DNA of 64,000 nucleotides from Haladaptatus sp. QDMS2 (lineage in GTDB: Archaea; Halobacteriota; Halobacteria; Halobacteriales; Halococcaceae). The translations under genes and the position numbers were made by a program. The DNA lies in contig NZ_CP119791.1 of the NCBI RefSeq assembly GCF_029338295.1, positions 1,054,001 to 1,118,000 on the forward strand, read 5' to 3'. Under the pieces are notes generated by a model, which was not told the DNA's origin, made no database searches, and saw only the letters and a program-made list of their open reading frames with translations. Within the stretch, counting starts at the first letter, position 1; the number at the start of each line of letters is the position of its first letter. Shown here piece after piece: positions 33,882-42,163 of the stretch.

Positions 33882-35429
33882 ATGAGTGAGACACCAGCAG
33901 TACGACTAGCCGGGATTACGAAGCGGTTTCCGGGCGTAGTTGCCAACGACAATGTCGACCTGACCGTCGAGCAGGGGAGCGTTCACGCGCTTCTCGGTGA
34001 GAACGGGGCCGGAAAGACGACCCTGATGAACGTTCTCTACGGGCTGTATCGACCGAATGAGGGGGCCGTCAGCATAAACGGCACGCCCCGCGAGTTCTCC
34101 TCCCCACGCGATGCCATCGACGCCGGCATCGGAATGATTCACCAGCACTTCATGCTGGTCGACCCGATGCCCGTCGCCGACAACGTCGTCCTCGGAAACG
34201 AGCCCAGAAAGTGGTTCGGGCTCTCGATGGACCGACAGCAGGCAGTCGCAGAGGTCACCGAACTCGCAGACAGATACGGCTTCGACGTAGACCCCACCGC
34301 GACGCTCGAGAACGTGAGCGTCGGAGAACAACAGCGCGTCGAGATTCTGAAGGCTCTCTACCGCGGCGCGGACATCCTCATTCTAGACGAACCGACGGCC
34401 GTCCTCACGCCACAGGAGGTAGAGGAACTGTTCACCGTGTTCGACGAACTGACCGCCCAGGGCAAGACGATTATCTTCATCTCGCACAAACTCGGCGAGG
34501 CAATGGAGGCCGCAGACGACATCACCGTCCTCCGCGACGGGAAGAACGTCGGCAGCGTGGACGCGAACGCGACCAGCCGCGAGGAACTCGCGGAACTGAT
34601 GGTCGGCCGTGAGGTCATGCTCGAAGTCGACAAGACTGCTGCCGACCCGGGTGAGCAGATTCTCGGCGTCGACGACGTGCACGTTCGCGACGACCGCGGC
34701 GTCCCGAAACTCTCCGCCCTCGACTTCGAGGTGCGGGCGGGCGAGGTGTTCGGCATCGCCGGCGTGGACGGCAACGGTCAGTCGGAACTCATCAACGCCG
34801 TCACCGGGCTCTCGTCGGTCGACGAAGGAACCATCGTCTATCAGGGTGCGGACATCACCGACATGCCACGGCGCGAGCGCATCGCGCAGGGCATGTCCTA
34901 CATCCCGGAGGACCGCCAGGAGAGCGGTGTCGTCATGGACTACGATCTCGTTCAGAACGCGGTCCTCGGCAACCAGCACACAGAACCGTTCTCGCGCGGC
35001 GGGCGAATCGACTGGTCGTACACGGCGCAACACGCAGGTGACATCATCGACAAGTACGACGTGCGACCGCCAGACAAGCGGGCGACCGCCGAGTCGCTCT
35101 CCGGTGGGAACCAGCAGAAGTTCATCGTCGGGCGCGAGTTCGAGCGCAACCCCGACTTCGTGGTCGCGGCCCACCCGACACGCGGCGTGGACGTCGGTTC
35201 CATCGAGTTCATCCACGACCGGCTCATCGACCTGCGAGACGACGGAACGGCGGTGTTGCTCGTCTCCTCGAAACTCGAAGAGGTCACGCAACTTTCTGAC
35301 CGACTCGCGGTGATGCACGACGGTGAATTCATGGCAATCGTAGACCCAGACGACGTGACCGAAGAGGACCTCGGCTTGCTCATGGCAGGGGAGTACCCCG
35401 CCGGATTCGACGGAGGTGACCAGCCGTGA
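33882..35429 (+). CDS. Nucleoside ABC transporter, double ATP-binding protein
   Basis: A 515-residue protein with two fused ATPase domains, as in ribose/nucleoside-type (RbsA/NupA) importers. The first domain carries Walker A GENGAGKTT (about 40-48), signature VSVGEQQRVEILKAL and Walker B DILILDEPTAVL. In the second, the Walker A place reads GVDGNGQSEL (Lys replaced), the signature is LSGGNQQKFIVGRE and the Walker B place AAHPTRGVDVG, the degenerate form normal for this group. The ATG at 33882 is preferred; the open frame upstream contains the stem-loop. It overlaps the permease gene at a GTGA. Confidence 0.9.
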   Translation: MSETPAVRLAGITKRFPGVVANDNVDLTVEQGSVHALLGENGAGKTTLMNVLYGLYRPNEGAVSINGTPREFSSPRDAIDAGIGMIHQHFMLVDPMPVADNVVLGNEPRKWFGLSMDRQQAVAEVTELADRYGFDVDPTATLENVSVGEQQRVEILKALYRGADILILDEPTAVLTPQEVEELFTVFDELTAQGKTIIFISHKLGEAMEAADDITVLRDGKNVGSVDANATSREELAELMVGREVMLEVDKTAADPGEQILGVDDVHVRDDRGVPKLSALDFEVRAGEVFGIAGVDGNGQSELINAVTGLSSVDEGTIVYQGADITDMPRRERIAQGMSYIPEDRQESGVVMDYDLVQNAVLGNQHTEPFSRGGRIDWSYTAQHAGDIIDKYDVRPPDKRATAESLSGGNQQKFIVGREFERNPDFVVAAHPTRGVDVGSIEFIHDRLIDLRDDGTAVLLVSSKLEEVTQLSDRLAVMHDGEFMAIVDPDDVTEEDLGLLMAGEYPAGFDGGDQP

Positions 35430-36613
35430 AACAGCAGTTCGAGGCCGCCGTCGCACGCATGACGACCGCCTCGAATCTCGAACGCATCGCCATCAGCATC
35501 GCCGCACTCGTCGCGTCGATTCTCGTCGGTGGCGTCGTCGTACTCGTCGCCGGGTTCGTCGCGCAGTGTTCTCAGCCGGTTCTGTTCTTCCCCGGCGTGG
35601 GCTATTCCTGTTACAACCCGGTCTCGGTGTACGTCGAACTCTTCCTCGGCCCGTTCTCTGGACCGGGCGTGTTCGGTGAAACGCTCCAGCAGACGACCAT
35701 CCTCCTGCTCACGGGGCTGTCCGTGGCCATCGCGTTCCGCGCTGGCCTGTTCAACATCGGGACGCAGGGACAGTTCGTGATGGGGTCGATGGCGACGGCC
35801 ATCGTCGTCCCACTGCTCGCGCCGGCTGTCCCAGCGAATGCCGTGGGTGCGCTCATCCTGATTCCGCTTGGTCTGCTCGCAGGCGCGCTCGTCGGCGGCC
35901 TGTACGGCGCGATTCCCGGCGCACTCAAGGCCTACGCAGAGGCAAACGAGGTCATCACGACCATCATGCTGAACTTCATCGCGACGTTCCTCGCCCTGCT
36001 CATCGTCTCGACGTGGTTCAAGGACCCGAACAGCACGAACAACACGCAGACGGCGAAGGTGCCGGACTTCGCGATGCTCGACTCCTCTGTGTTGCCGGGG
36101 GACTTCTCGTTCATCGCCCTCGCACTGGCGCTGGCGCTTGTCGCCACGATTAGCTGGCTGCTCGTGAAGACCGCGTTCGGCTACGACCTGCGAATAAGCG
36201 GCATCCAGGAGGGAGCGGCCGCCTACAGCGGTGTCAGCGCGAAGAAGATGACCGTGCTGTCGATGGCCCTCTCGGGGGCGCTCGGTGGCATCGCCGGAGC
36301 CGTCTACATTCTGATGGTGACCGGCCGCTGGCTGCCAACCGCGCCCGCGTTCGGCTTCGACGGCATCACCGTCTCCATCCTCGCAGGCAACAACCCCGTC
36401 GGGGCCATCTTCGCGGCGTTCCTCTTTGGCATCCTCAAGGTAGGTCGCATCGCAATCGACTTCAACCTCGACGTTCCCTCGCAGTTGGTGGGCGTCCTCC
36501 GGGGGCTCATCATCCTGTTCGTCGCCATGCCGGAGTTCTTCCGCATGTTCGGCACCCGCTTCAACGTCGGTTCTGACATGGCCGTCACGACCGACGGAGG
36601 TGAAGACACATGA
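35426..36613 (+). CDS. Nucleoside ABC transporter permease (first)
   Basis: A 395-residue permease of the BPD_transp_2 family (NupB/YufP-like). About ten hydrophobic helices are seen. ETLQQTTILLLTGLSVAIAF and the segment FRAGLFNIGTQGQFVMGS (about 106-123) are the conserved family core. KAYAEANEVITTIMLNFIAT is the region contacting the ATPase. The start is GTG, overlapping the ATPase stop, with GGAGGTG at 35413-35419. The N-terminal segment before the first helix is longer than in the second permease, with an added helix and loop, as usual for this subunit. Confidence 0.9.
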   Translation: MKQQFEAAVARMTTASNLERIAISIAALVASILVGGVVVLVAGFVAQCSQPVLFFPGVGYSCYNPVSVYVELFLGPFSGPGVFGETLQQTTILLLTGLSVAIAFRAGLFNIGTQGQFVMGSMATAIVVPLLAPAVPANAVGALILIPLGLLAGALVGGLYGAIPGALKAYAEANEVITTIMLNFIATFLALLIVSTWFKDPNSTNNTQTAKVPDFAMLDSSVLPGDFSFIALALALALVATISWLLVKTAFGYDLRISGIQEGAAAYSGVSAKKMTVLSMALSGALGGIAGAVYILMVTGRWLPTAPAFGFDGITVSILAGNNPVGAIFAAFLFGILKVGRIAIDFNLDVPSQLVGVLRGLIILFVAMPEFFRMFGTRFNVGSDMAVTTDGGEDT

Positions 36614-37683
36614 ACCGACTGAACCATCTCGACACTCGCAGCAAAGTCGGGCTCGGCGCACTGGCACTGTTCTTGCTTGCGGTCGCCGTGCTCGCGATTA
36701 CCGCCCCGGAGACCGCAGGCGACGTGTTCGGACTCATCGACGGCAATCTCGCTTCGGCCGCGCTCCGGACGGCGGTTCCAATCGCCTTCGCCGCTCTCGG
36801 TGGCCTGTTCGCTGAGAAGTCCGGCGTCATCAACATCGGACTGGAGGGCCTGCTCATCGTCTCGGCGTTCGCTGGGGCGGCGAGTATCGCCCTACTGACC
36901 GGCGACCCCGGATCCGCCTCCCAGAGCATGGTGTGGGTCGGTTTCCTCATCGGCGTGCTCGCGAGTGTCCTGCTCTCGCTGTTGTTCGCCGTGGTCACAA
37001 TCGACTTAGAAGCCGACCAGATTATCGCCGGCCTCGCCGTCTGGCTCATCGCCCTCGGACTCGGCCCGTTCGCCGCACAGGTGTTGTTCAGCCAGTTCGA
37101 CTCGCCGTCCGTCTCGACGCTGAACACGGTAGCGATTCCGGGGCTCTCGCAACTTCCGGTCGTCGGGCCGATTCTGTTCGACGCGAATCCGACGGTGTAC
37201 ATGCTGCTCGTCGCCGTGCCCGCTTCGTGGTACTTCCTGTATCACACCGCGTTCGGGCAGTGGATTCGCGCGAGCGGCGAGAACCCGAAGGCTCTCGACA
37301 CCGCCGGCATCGACGTGCGCCGAGTGCGCTACGGCAGTGTCCTGCTCTCGGGTGCGCTCACGGGTATCGGCGGGGCGGCGCTCTCGCTCGTTCTCGTCGG
37401 GAAGTTCACCGGTGGCGGCGCGACCATCGTCAACGGTCGCGGCTTCATCGCGATTACCGCCTACCTGTTCGGGAACTACAACCCGGTCGGCGCGTTCGGG
37501 GCATCGCTGCTGTTCGCGACGCTCGAAGCCCTGCAGTTCCGCCTGCAGATTCTCGGCATCGGGATTCCGAAGTCGCTCATCCAGATGATTCCGTTCGTCC
37601 TCGTCATCGTCGTGCTCGCGCTCGTCGGACGCACGCGCCTGCCAGCGGCGGCCGGCGAGCACTACGATTCCGGCGAAGACTGA
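36610..37683 (+). CDS. Nucleoside ABC transporter permease (second)
   Basis: A 357-residue partner permease of the same family (NupC/YufQ-like). The core motif is AALGGLFAEKSGVINIGLEG (about 58-77), and the contact loop FGQWIRASGENPKALDTAG lies near 217-235. The ATG overlaps the first permease stop (ATGA) and has GGAGGTGA at 36597-36604. It is the last importer gene; a 22-base gap with A-rich sequence separates it from the convergent SDR gene. In other haloarchaea the deaminase and phosphorylase genes would be expected near here; in this genome they follow after 3 kb. Confidence 0.9.
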   Translation: MNRLNHLDTRSKVGLGALALFLLAVAVLAITAPETAGDVFGLIDGNLASAALRTAVPIAFAALGGLFAEKSGVINIGLEGLLIVSAFAGAASIALLTGDPGSASQSMVWVGFLIGVLASVLLSLLFAVVTIDLEADQIIAGLAVWLIALGLGPFAAQVLFSQFDSPSVSTLNTVAIPGLSQLPVVGPILFDANPTVYMLLVAVPASWYFLYHTAFGQWIRASGENPKALDTAGIDVRRVRYGSVLLSGALTGIGGAALSLVLVGKFTGGGATIVNGRGFIAITAYLFGNYNPVGAFGASLLFATLEALQFRLQILGIGIPKSLIQMIPFVLVIVVLALVGRTRLPAAAGEHYDSGED

Positions 37684-37705
37684 AAAAATCAGGTTTTCCG
37701 GTCGT

Positions 37706-38461
37706 TCAGATGGACATGAGCCCACCATCGACCGGGAGTGGGTGTGCCGTGATGAACGACGCGTCGTCGCTGCAGAGGTAGACGACGGCGCTCGCAATCT
37801 CTTCGGGTTCTGCCATCCTTCCGAGCGGTTGCATGGCGACGAATTGTTCGATCTGCTCCGGGGTTTCTTCACCCGCACGCTGGACCATGGGAGTGTCCAC
37901 GACGCCGGGACAGACTGCGTTCACCCGAATTCCCTGTTTCGCGTACTCGACGGCGGCGACCCGGGTGAGGCCGATGACGCCGTGTTTGCTCGCGACGTAC
38001 GGTGCGCCGCCCGCGGCCATGAGTCCGGCGACGGACGATGTGTTCACGATGCTCCCACCGCCGCGGTCTACCATCACCGGGATTTCGTGTTTCATACAGC
38101 GCCAGACCCCGCCCAGGTTCACGTCGATGACGCGACTCCAATCGTCGTCCGCAGTGTCGGCGAGCGGAGCCATCTCTCCCTCGATGCCGGCGTTGTTGTG
38201 CGCGAAGTCGAGTCCGCCGTAGGTGTCGAGCGCCGTCTCGACCATGGTTTTCACGTCCTCGTCGCTGGTCACGTCTACGCGGACGAACGTGGCGTCGCCG
38301 CCCGCATCGGTGATGCGTTCGATCGTCTCACGACCCCCGTCTTCGACAACGTCCGCGACTATGACTTTGGCCCCTTCGGCCGCAAAGCGTTCTGCGGTCG
38401 CCCGACCGATTCCCGAACTCGCGCCGGTGACTATTGCTACCTTCCCCTCGATTCCGTTCAT
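37706..38461 (-). CDS. Short-chain dehydrogenase/reductase (SDR)
   Basis: A 251-residue classical SDR. The NAD(P)-binding loop is TGASSGIG (residues 12-19), followed by HNNAG (88-92) and the catalytic set S142/S143, Y155 and K159 in APYVASKHG. The glucose-1-dehydrogenase/3-oxoacyl reductase style C-terminus is [12 protein letters not shown] and later [18 protein letters not shown]37 after strand 2 (VIVADVV) suggests a preference for NAD over NADP. The substrate is open. It breaks the direction of the nucleoside gene cluster, sitting on the opposite strand between the importer and the pilin-signal gene. Confidence 0.88.
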   Translation of the reverse strand: MNGIEGKVAIVTGASSGIGRATAERFAAEGAKVIVADVVEDGGRETIERITDAGGDATFVRVDVTSDEDVKTMVETALDTYGGLDFAHNNAGIEGEMAPLADTADDDWSRVIDVNLGGVWRCMKHEIPVMVDRGGGSIVNTSSVAGLMAAGGAPYVASKHGVIGLTRVAAVEYAKQGIRVNAVCPGVVDTPMVQRAGEETPEQIEQFVAMQPLGRMAEPEEIASAVVYLCSDDASFITAHPLPVDGGLMSI

Positions 38462-38814
38462 TTCGTGGCTACCTCCACGTTAACAATGGACATGTATGCC
38501 TATGAGTATTCGCAGGGATTCGATTCCGCAAATCGGGCCTCCGTCTGACGTTCGAGAAGTTTCGATAACGGCAACATCTGACTGAAAATTTACTATTTCA
38601 TGCCTTATCGAGAGACTACTGGGGCACTCTCTAGAGAATATTACTTCGGTGGATCGAATGCACAGAATAGGGCATATGTCGCTATTCGAGGTGTCTCAGT
38701 CGATTGGTTTTCGTTCGACTTTGTGGCTCGACTCCCGCAATCACCAGCCAATTAACCGTACGGTAGGTTTATATTATCAGTCAGCGTTTGGGACAGTCGG
38801 GAAAGGGGGAACAT
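38462..38814. other. 353-base AT-rich intergenic region
   Basis: No protein gene is supported. Base composition is visibly more AT-rich than the flanking genes. The region must hold the SDR promoter (minus) and the promoter of the pilin-signal gene (plus). It includes a perfect 10-base palindrome TCTCTAGAGA near 38624 and another, ACCGTACGGT, at 38755-38764 beside the TATA box. Confidence 0.5.
38755..38777 (+). promoter_or_regulatory. TATA box with adjoining palindrome before the pilin-signal gene
   Basis: TTTATATTAT (38768-38777) is a good TATA box, with the palindrome ACCGTACGGT (38755-38764) immediately upstream at the BRE or activator position. The start codon is 38 bases further on, so this message has a short leader containing AGGGGG (38804-38809) as ribosome binding site. 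Confidence 0.5.
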
Positions 38815-40656
38815 ATGGTTCGCATTAACGTCCTTGGGGGAGGATTGAGCCTCGCGGCTATCGCGAGTAGAATTACGAAGTACGTACCCACGAGTGTGCG
38901 TATCGATTTTGACGACAGAGCGATATCGCCGATTATCGGTATCGTGCTCGTGTTTGGGATGACCATCGCCGGGTCTGCAGCGGTCCTGTACGTGGGGTCG
39001 CCTGCGTTAGAAAATATGCAGGGCGAAGCCGACGTCAGCAAGGTAGAGATTGGGATGGTTCAGATTGCGAGTCGCGTCGAAACCGTCGGCATGAGTGACG
39101 AACGCATGAGCGTTGCGCTCGCGCAAAGCAAGGGTCAGTACTACGTCGATGAAACGGCGGGTCACATCACGATTCGCCACCTCGACTACGATGGAGAAGG
39201 GGGAGACGCAGACATCTATACGTCCGATCTTGGGGCCATCATTTACGTCACTGACGAAACAGAGATTGCCTATCAGGGCGGCGGTGTCTGGCGGTTCGAC
39301 AAGAGCGGAAGCTCAATGATGATCTCTGCTCCTGACATTGGCTACCAGTACCAGACGCTTAAATCCGACTCCGGTTCTGAGGAAGACGAGTATACACTCA
39401 TCGTTCCAGTGACGAAAATCGAGGGTACTGCAGCTGTTTCGGGTGCAACGACGGCAGCGGTGACGAAAACAACGCGCTCGCAGGCAATCTATCCAAATAA
39501 GATGGCAGTCTACCCGAACGGTCAGGAGTTCCGAAATCCAGCATTCAACGGCACGCTCGAAATCGAAATCCAGAGTGAGTACTACGAGGCGTGGGGCCGT
39601 TACCTCTCTGCAGAACTCGGTCAATCTGCTGAGTACAACCACGACACGAAAACTGTCCGCGTCTCACTCACACCGTACGACCGTACCGCAGTGGCAGTAG
39701 GCGGAAGCGACCCACGCATCAATGTGATCACGGCCGCGCTGTACTCCGACACGATGTCACAAACAACGCACCTCAACTCGCAATCAACGATTGATAGTTA
39801 CGATTCGCGGGTCGGTGACTACGACTCGTCGAATATGACGAGCGGGGCAGACGTCGTTATCGGTGGACCGTTGAAATTAAACAATCCTGCAGGTGTGTAT
39901 GGAAACGTCACTGCGGCTGTTGTGGAGAATAACAATCCTGGTGACATTACCGGTGCCATTGACACTGAGTTCACCTCCGGACTGCCGACGCTCGAACCAA
40001 TCGATGCGATGATTGTGGGGCACATCACTCGCATTCAAGAGGACAATGATAATGACAATGCTAGCAGTATTACGGTCTATGCCAACGATATAGAACTTGA
40101 TTGCACGAACGACTGTGAACTCTCTGCAGGGAGTTACTACGTCAATCAGACCGTGAAAGTGAAAAAGACGATGACGCTCGACACGACGAAGGGGGACATC
40201 GAACTCGCAATCGATGACGGCATGAAATTCGAGGCAGACAAAGGAACGATACAGATCATCGGTGACGGAAAAGTGTTCATCTACATGGCCGGCGGCGATA
40301 TCGGCATCAAACAAAGCACCGTCGAAATACCGAACGACAATGCAATCCAGTTCTGGATGTTCAACCTCGATTCAGCTGCTGTGACCTTCGAAGGAGGTTC
40401 AGAATTTACGGGCATCGTCTATGCTCCTGGGGCGACCATCATCATCAAGTCTGACACGCACGTCTACGGTGCAGTGGTGGGTTATCTTGCGGACCTCCAG
40501 TCAAACGCCGGTATCCACTTTGACCGGGCACTCCTTGGTGGAACTGCCTACAAGGCACCGACCTACGAATGGGATTACGTCAAACCGAACACGACGCTCC
40601 CGCCGGTAAAATTCCTGCTTGGCACGGAACGCACCGTCACGGTCGAACTCGAATAA
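38815..40656 (+). CDS. Large surface protein with archaeal pilin-type N-terminus (DUF7289-like)
   Basis: A 613-residue protein with an archaeal class III pilin-type signal near the N-terminus: DDRAISPIIGIVLVFGM (residues 33-49), a charged stretch, SPIIG, then a hydrophobic helix to about residue 61. The rest is a large exterior region rich in Thr, Asp, Ser and beta-type strands. Near the C-terminus a segment (IYMAGGDIGIKQSTVEIPN, then GIVYAPGATIII and YGAVVGYLADLQ) resembles the polymer-like surface domain that accompanies such proteins; I recall the families DUF7289 and DUF7305. Codon use is more AT-rich than in neighbours. The 35-residue leader is unusually long; a GTG at 38896 would give a 9-residue leader, but the ribosome site favours 38815. 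Confidence 0.72.
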   Translation: MVRINVLGGGLSLAAIASRITKYVPTSVRIDFDDRAISPIIGIVLVFGMTIAGSAAVLYVGSPALENMQGEADVSKVEIGMVQIASRVETVGMSDERMSVALAQSKGQYYVDETAGHITIRHLDYDGEGGDADIYTSDLGAIIYVTDETEIAYQGGGVWRFDKSGSSMMISAPDIGYQYQTLKSDSGSEEDEYTLIVPVTKIEGTAAVSGATTAAVTKTTRSQAIYPNKMAVYPNGQEFRNPAFNGTLEIEIQSEYYEAWGRYLSAELGQSAEYNHDTKTVRVSLTPYDRTAVAVGGSDPRINVITAALYSDTMSQTTHLNSQSTIDSYDSRVGDYDSSNMTSGADVVIGGPLKLNNPAGVYGNVTAAVVENNNPGDITGAIDTEFTSGLPTLEPIDAMIVGHITRIQEDNDNDNASSITVYANDIELDCTNDCELSAGSYYVNQTVKVKKTMTLDTTKGDIELAIDDGMKFEADKGTIQIIGDGKVFIYMAGGDIGIKQSTVEIPNDNAIQFWMFNLDSAAVTFEGGSEFTGIVYAPGATIIIKSDTHVYGAVVGYLADLQSNAGIHFDRALLGGTAYKAPTYEWDYVKPNTTLPPVKFLLGTERTVTVELE

Positions 40657-40846
40657 GCGACCACGCGCACCAGTTTCACCAAACTTCACGAGGTCGCCAC
40701 AGGAACCAATCCAGTGGCGACGCTCGACATTCGCACGAGACGTCTCGGGAGTCAATCAGCTCTACGAGACGGCCATAAAATCCCTTTCGGGAACGACGCT
40801 CCGGGAGCGAAACCTCCACGGGGCGGCCATTGATTTCTCTCCGGCA

Positions 40847-40875
40847 CGCCGCCGGGTGGGTTCACCCGGTCGGCG
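40847..40875. repeat. Strong GC hairpin between the pilin-signal gene and cytidine deaminase gene
   Basis: The stem CGCCGCCGGGTG pairs with CACCCGG and CGGCG across a GGTT loop, giving 12 pairs with one bulged T (40870). There is no T tract after it. It could be a terminator for the upstream gene or a DNA-level element. Confidence 0.5.
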
Positions 40876-40881
40876 GCCACT

Positions 40882-40898
40882 GGTGCGCTCAGCGCACC
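40882..40898. repeat. Second perfect hairpin upstream of cytidine deaminase gene
   Basis: GGTGCGC-TCA-GCGCACC is a perfect 7-bp inverted repeat lying 25 bases before the TATA box of the deaminase gene. As an operator it would sit where an activator or repressor could affect that promoter. Confidence 0.45.
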
Positions 40899-40922
40899 GA
40901 TTTGCGACTCCATTACAGAGGC

Positions 40923-40930
40923 TATTTTTA
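40923..40930 (+). promoter_or_regulatory. TATA box for cytidine deaminase gene
   Basis: TATTTTTA lies 23-30 bases before the ATG at 40953, the standard leaderless distance, and decides that start against the in-frame upstream extension. Confidence 0.5.
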
Positions 40931-40952
40931 CCGCCTCACCCAACGTCAGTTC

Positions 40953-41339
40953 ATGAACGCCCTCATCGAAGCGGCCCGCGATATTCAGGCGGCCGCGCAC
41001 GTGCCGTACTCCGACTACCGCGTGGGTGCGGCTCTCGAAACCGCGGACGGGATCGTGTTCACCGGCTGTAATCTCGAAAATGCGAACTACTCGAACTCCC
41101 TGCACGCAGAGGAGGTCGCCATTGCCGAGGCCGTGAAGAACGGCCACCGCGAGTTCGCTCGCATCGCAGTCAGTTCCGGGCGACGCGACGGCGTCACGCC
41201 GTGTGGCATGTGCCGCCAGACGCTCTCTGAGTTCTGTGACAAGGACCTCGTCGTGCTCTGTGACGAGGGCGACAGTGTCTCCGAGTATACGCTCGGCGAA
41301 CTGCTTCCGAACACCATCACTGAAGGGCATCTCAAATAA
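40953..41339 (+). CDS. cdd: Cytidine deaminase
   Basis: A 128-residue zinc enzyme that converts cytidine to uridine. The active site is H51-A-E53 (LHAEE) and P-C84-G-M-C87 (TPCGMC): one His, two Cys and the catalytic Glu. Most short tetrameric cytidine deaminases use three Cys ligands (C-A-E), while the His version is typical of the long dimeric type; this short enzyme therefore has an unusual ligand set. The substrate-binding segment PYSDYRVGAALE and NLENANYSNS are intact. The stop overlaps the start of the uridine phosphorylase gene (TAATG), so the pair performs cytidine to uridine to uracil plus ribose-1-phosphate. Confidence 0.92.
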   Translation: MNALIEAARDIQAAAHVPYSDYRVGAALETADGIVFTGCNLENANYSNSLHAEEVAIAEAVKNGHREFARIAVSSGRRDGVTPCGMCRQTLSEFCDKDLVVLCDEGDSVSEYTLGELLPNTITEGHLK

Positions 41340-42154
41340 TGGACGCAGAAGACCCCAACGACGACGTCCAATACCACATCGGCGTCGGTTCCGACGACGT
41401 GGCGAACGCCGTGCTCCTCCCCGGCGACCCGGACCGACTGGAGAAAATCACGACGTTCTGGGACGACGCGGAGATTCGCGGCGCACACCGCGAGTACCGC
41501 ACCGCGACGGGCACCTACGACGGCGCACCGATTAGCGTGACCTCCACGGGCATCGGCGGCCCCTCTGCCGCCATCGCCGTCGAGGAACTCGCCCGCATCG
41601 GCGTGGACACCTTCATTCGCGTCGGTTCCTGTGGCGCAATCCAGCCCGAGATGGACGTCGGCGACCTCGTGATTACCACGGGCGGCGTCCGACAGGAAGG
41701 CACGAGCAAGGAGTACGTCCGCGAGGACTACCCCGCCGTCGCAGACCAGCAGGTCGTTATGGCGCTGATTGCCGCCGCAGAACGCCTCGGCTATGACTAC
41801 CACACCGGCATCACGATGTCCGCGGACAGTTTCTACGCCGGACAGGGTCGGCCCGGGTTCGAGGGCTTCGAGGCTCGCGGTGCCGAGGAGATGATTCAGG
41901 AACTGAAGGACGCGAACGTCAAGAACATCGAGATGGAGGCCGCCGCCATCATGACCATCGCGAACATCTACGGCCTGCGTTCGGGGGCGGTCTGTACGGT
42001 GTATGCCAACCGGACGACCGGCGAGTTCCGGACCGAGGGTGAGGGACGCGCCGCGGAGACTGCTTCACTCGCCGTGAAACTGCTCGCGAAGATGGACGAA
42101 GCCGCAAACGAGGCCGGTGCCGCCCAGTGGCACCCGGGTCTCGCGCTCGACTGA
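41339..42154 (+). CDS. udp: Uridine phosphorylase-type nucleoside phosphorylase
   Basis: A 271-residue PNP/UDP family phosphorylase that splits nucleosides with phosphate into base and ribose-1-phosphate. Family marks are NAVLLPGDPDRLEKI at the start, the phosphate-binding region GSCGAIQPEMDVGDLV, and the ribose-binding NIEMEAAAIMTIA. The linked deaminase gene favours uridine as substrate. Ribose-1-phosphate can then feed the archaeal pentose bisphosphate route known in haloarchaea, although those genes are not in view. It is convergent with the secreted propeller gene, 9 bases away. Confidence 0.9.
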   Translation: MDAEDPNDDVQYHIGVGSDDVANAVLLPGDPDRLEKITTFWDDAEIRGAHREYRTATGTYDGAPISVTSTGIGGPSAAIAVEELARIGVDTFIRVGSCGAIQPEMDVGDLVITTGGVRQEGTSKEYVREDYPAVADQQVVMALIAAAERLGYDYHTGITMSADSFYAGQGRPGFEGFEARGAEEMIQELKDANVKNIEMEAAAIMTIANIYGLRSGAVCTVYANRTTGEFRTEGEGRAAETASLAVKLLAKMDEAANEAGAAQWHPGLALD

Positions 42155-42163
42155 GCGTCTGGG

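Noticed and set aside
34952-36667. 571-residue antisense frame over the nucleoside importer
   Set aside because: The plus strand has coupled, motif-rich ATPase and permease genes; the minus frame is Arg/Asp/Glu-rich noise.
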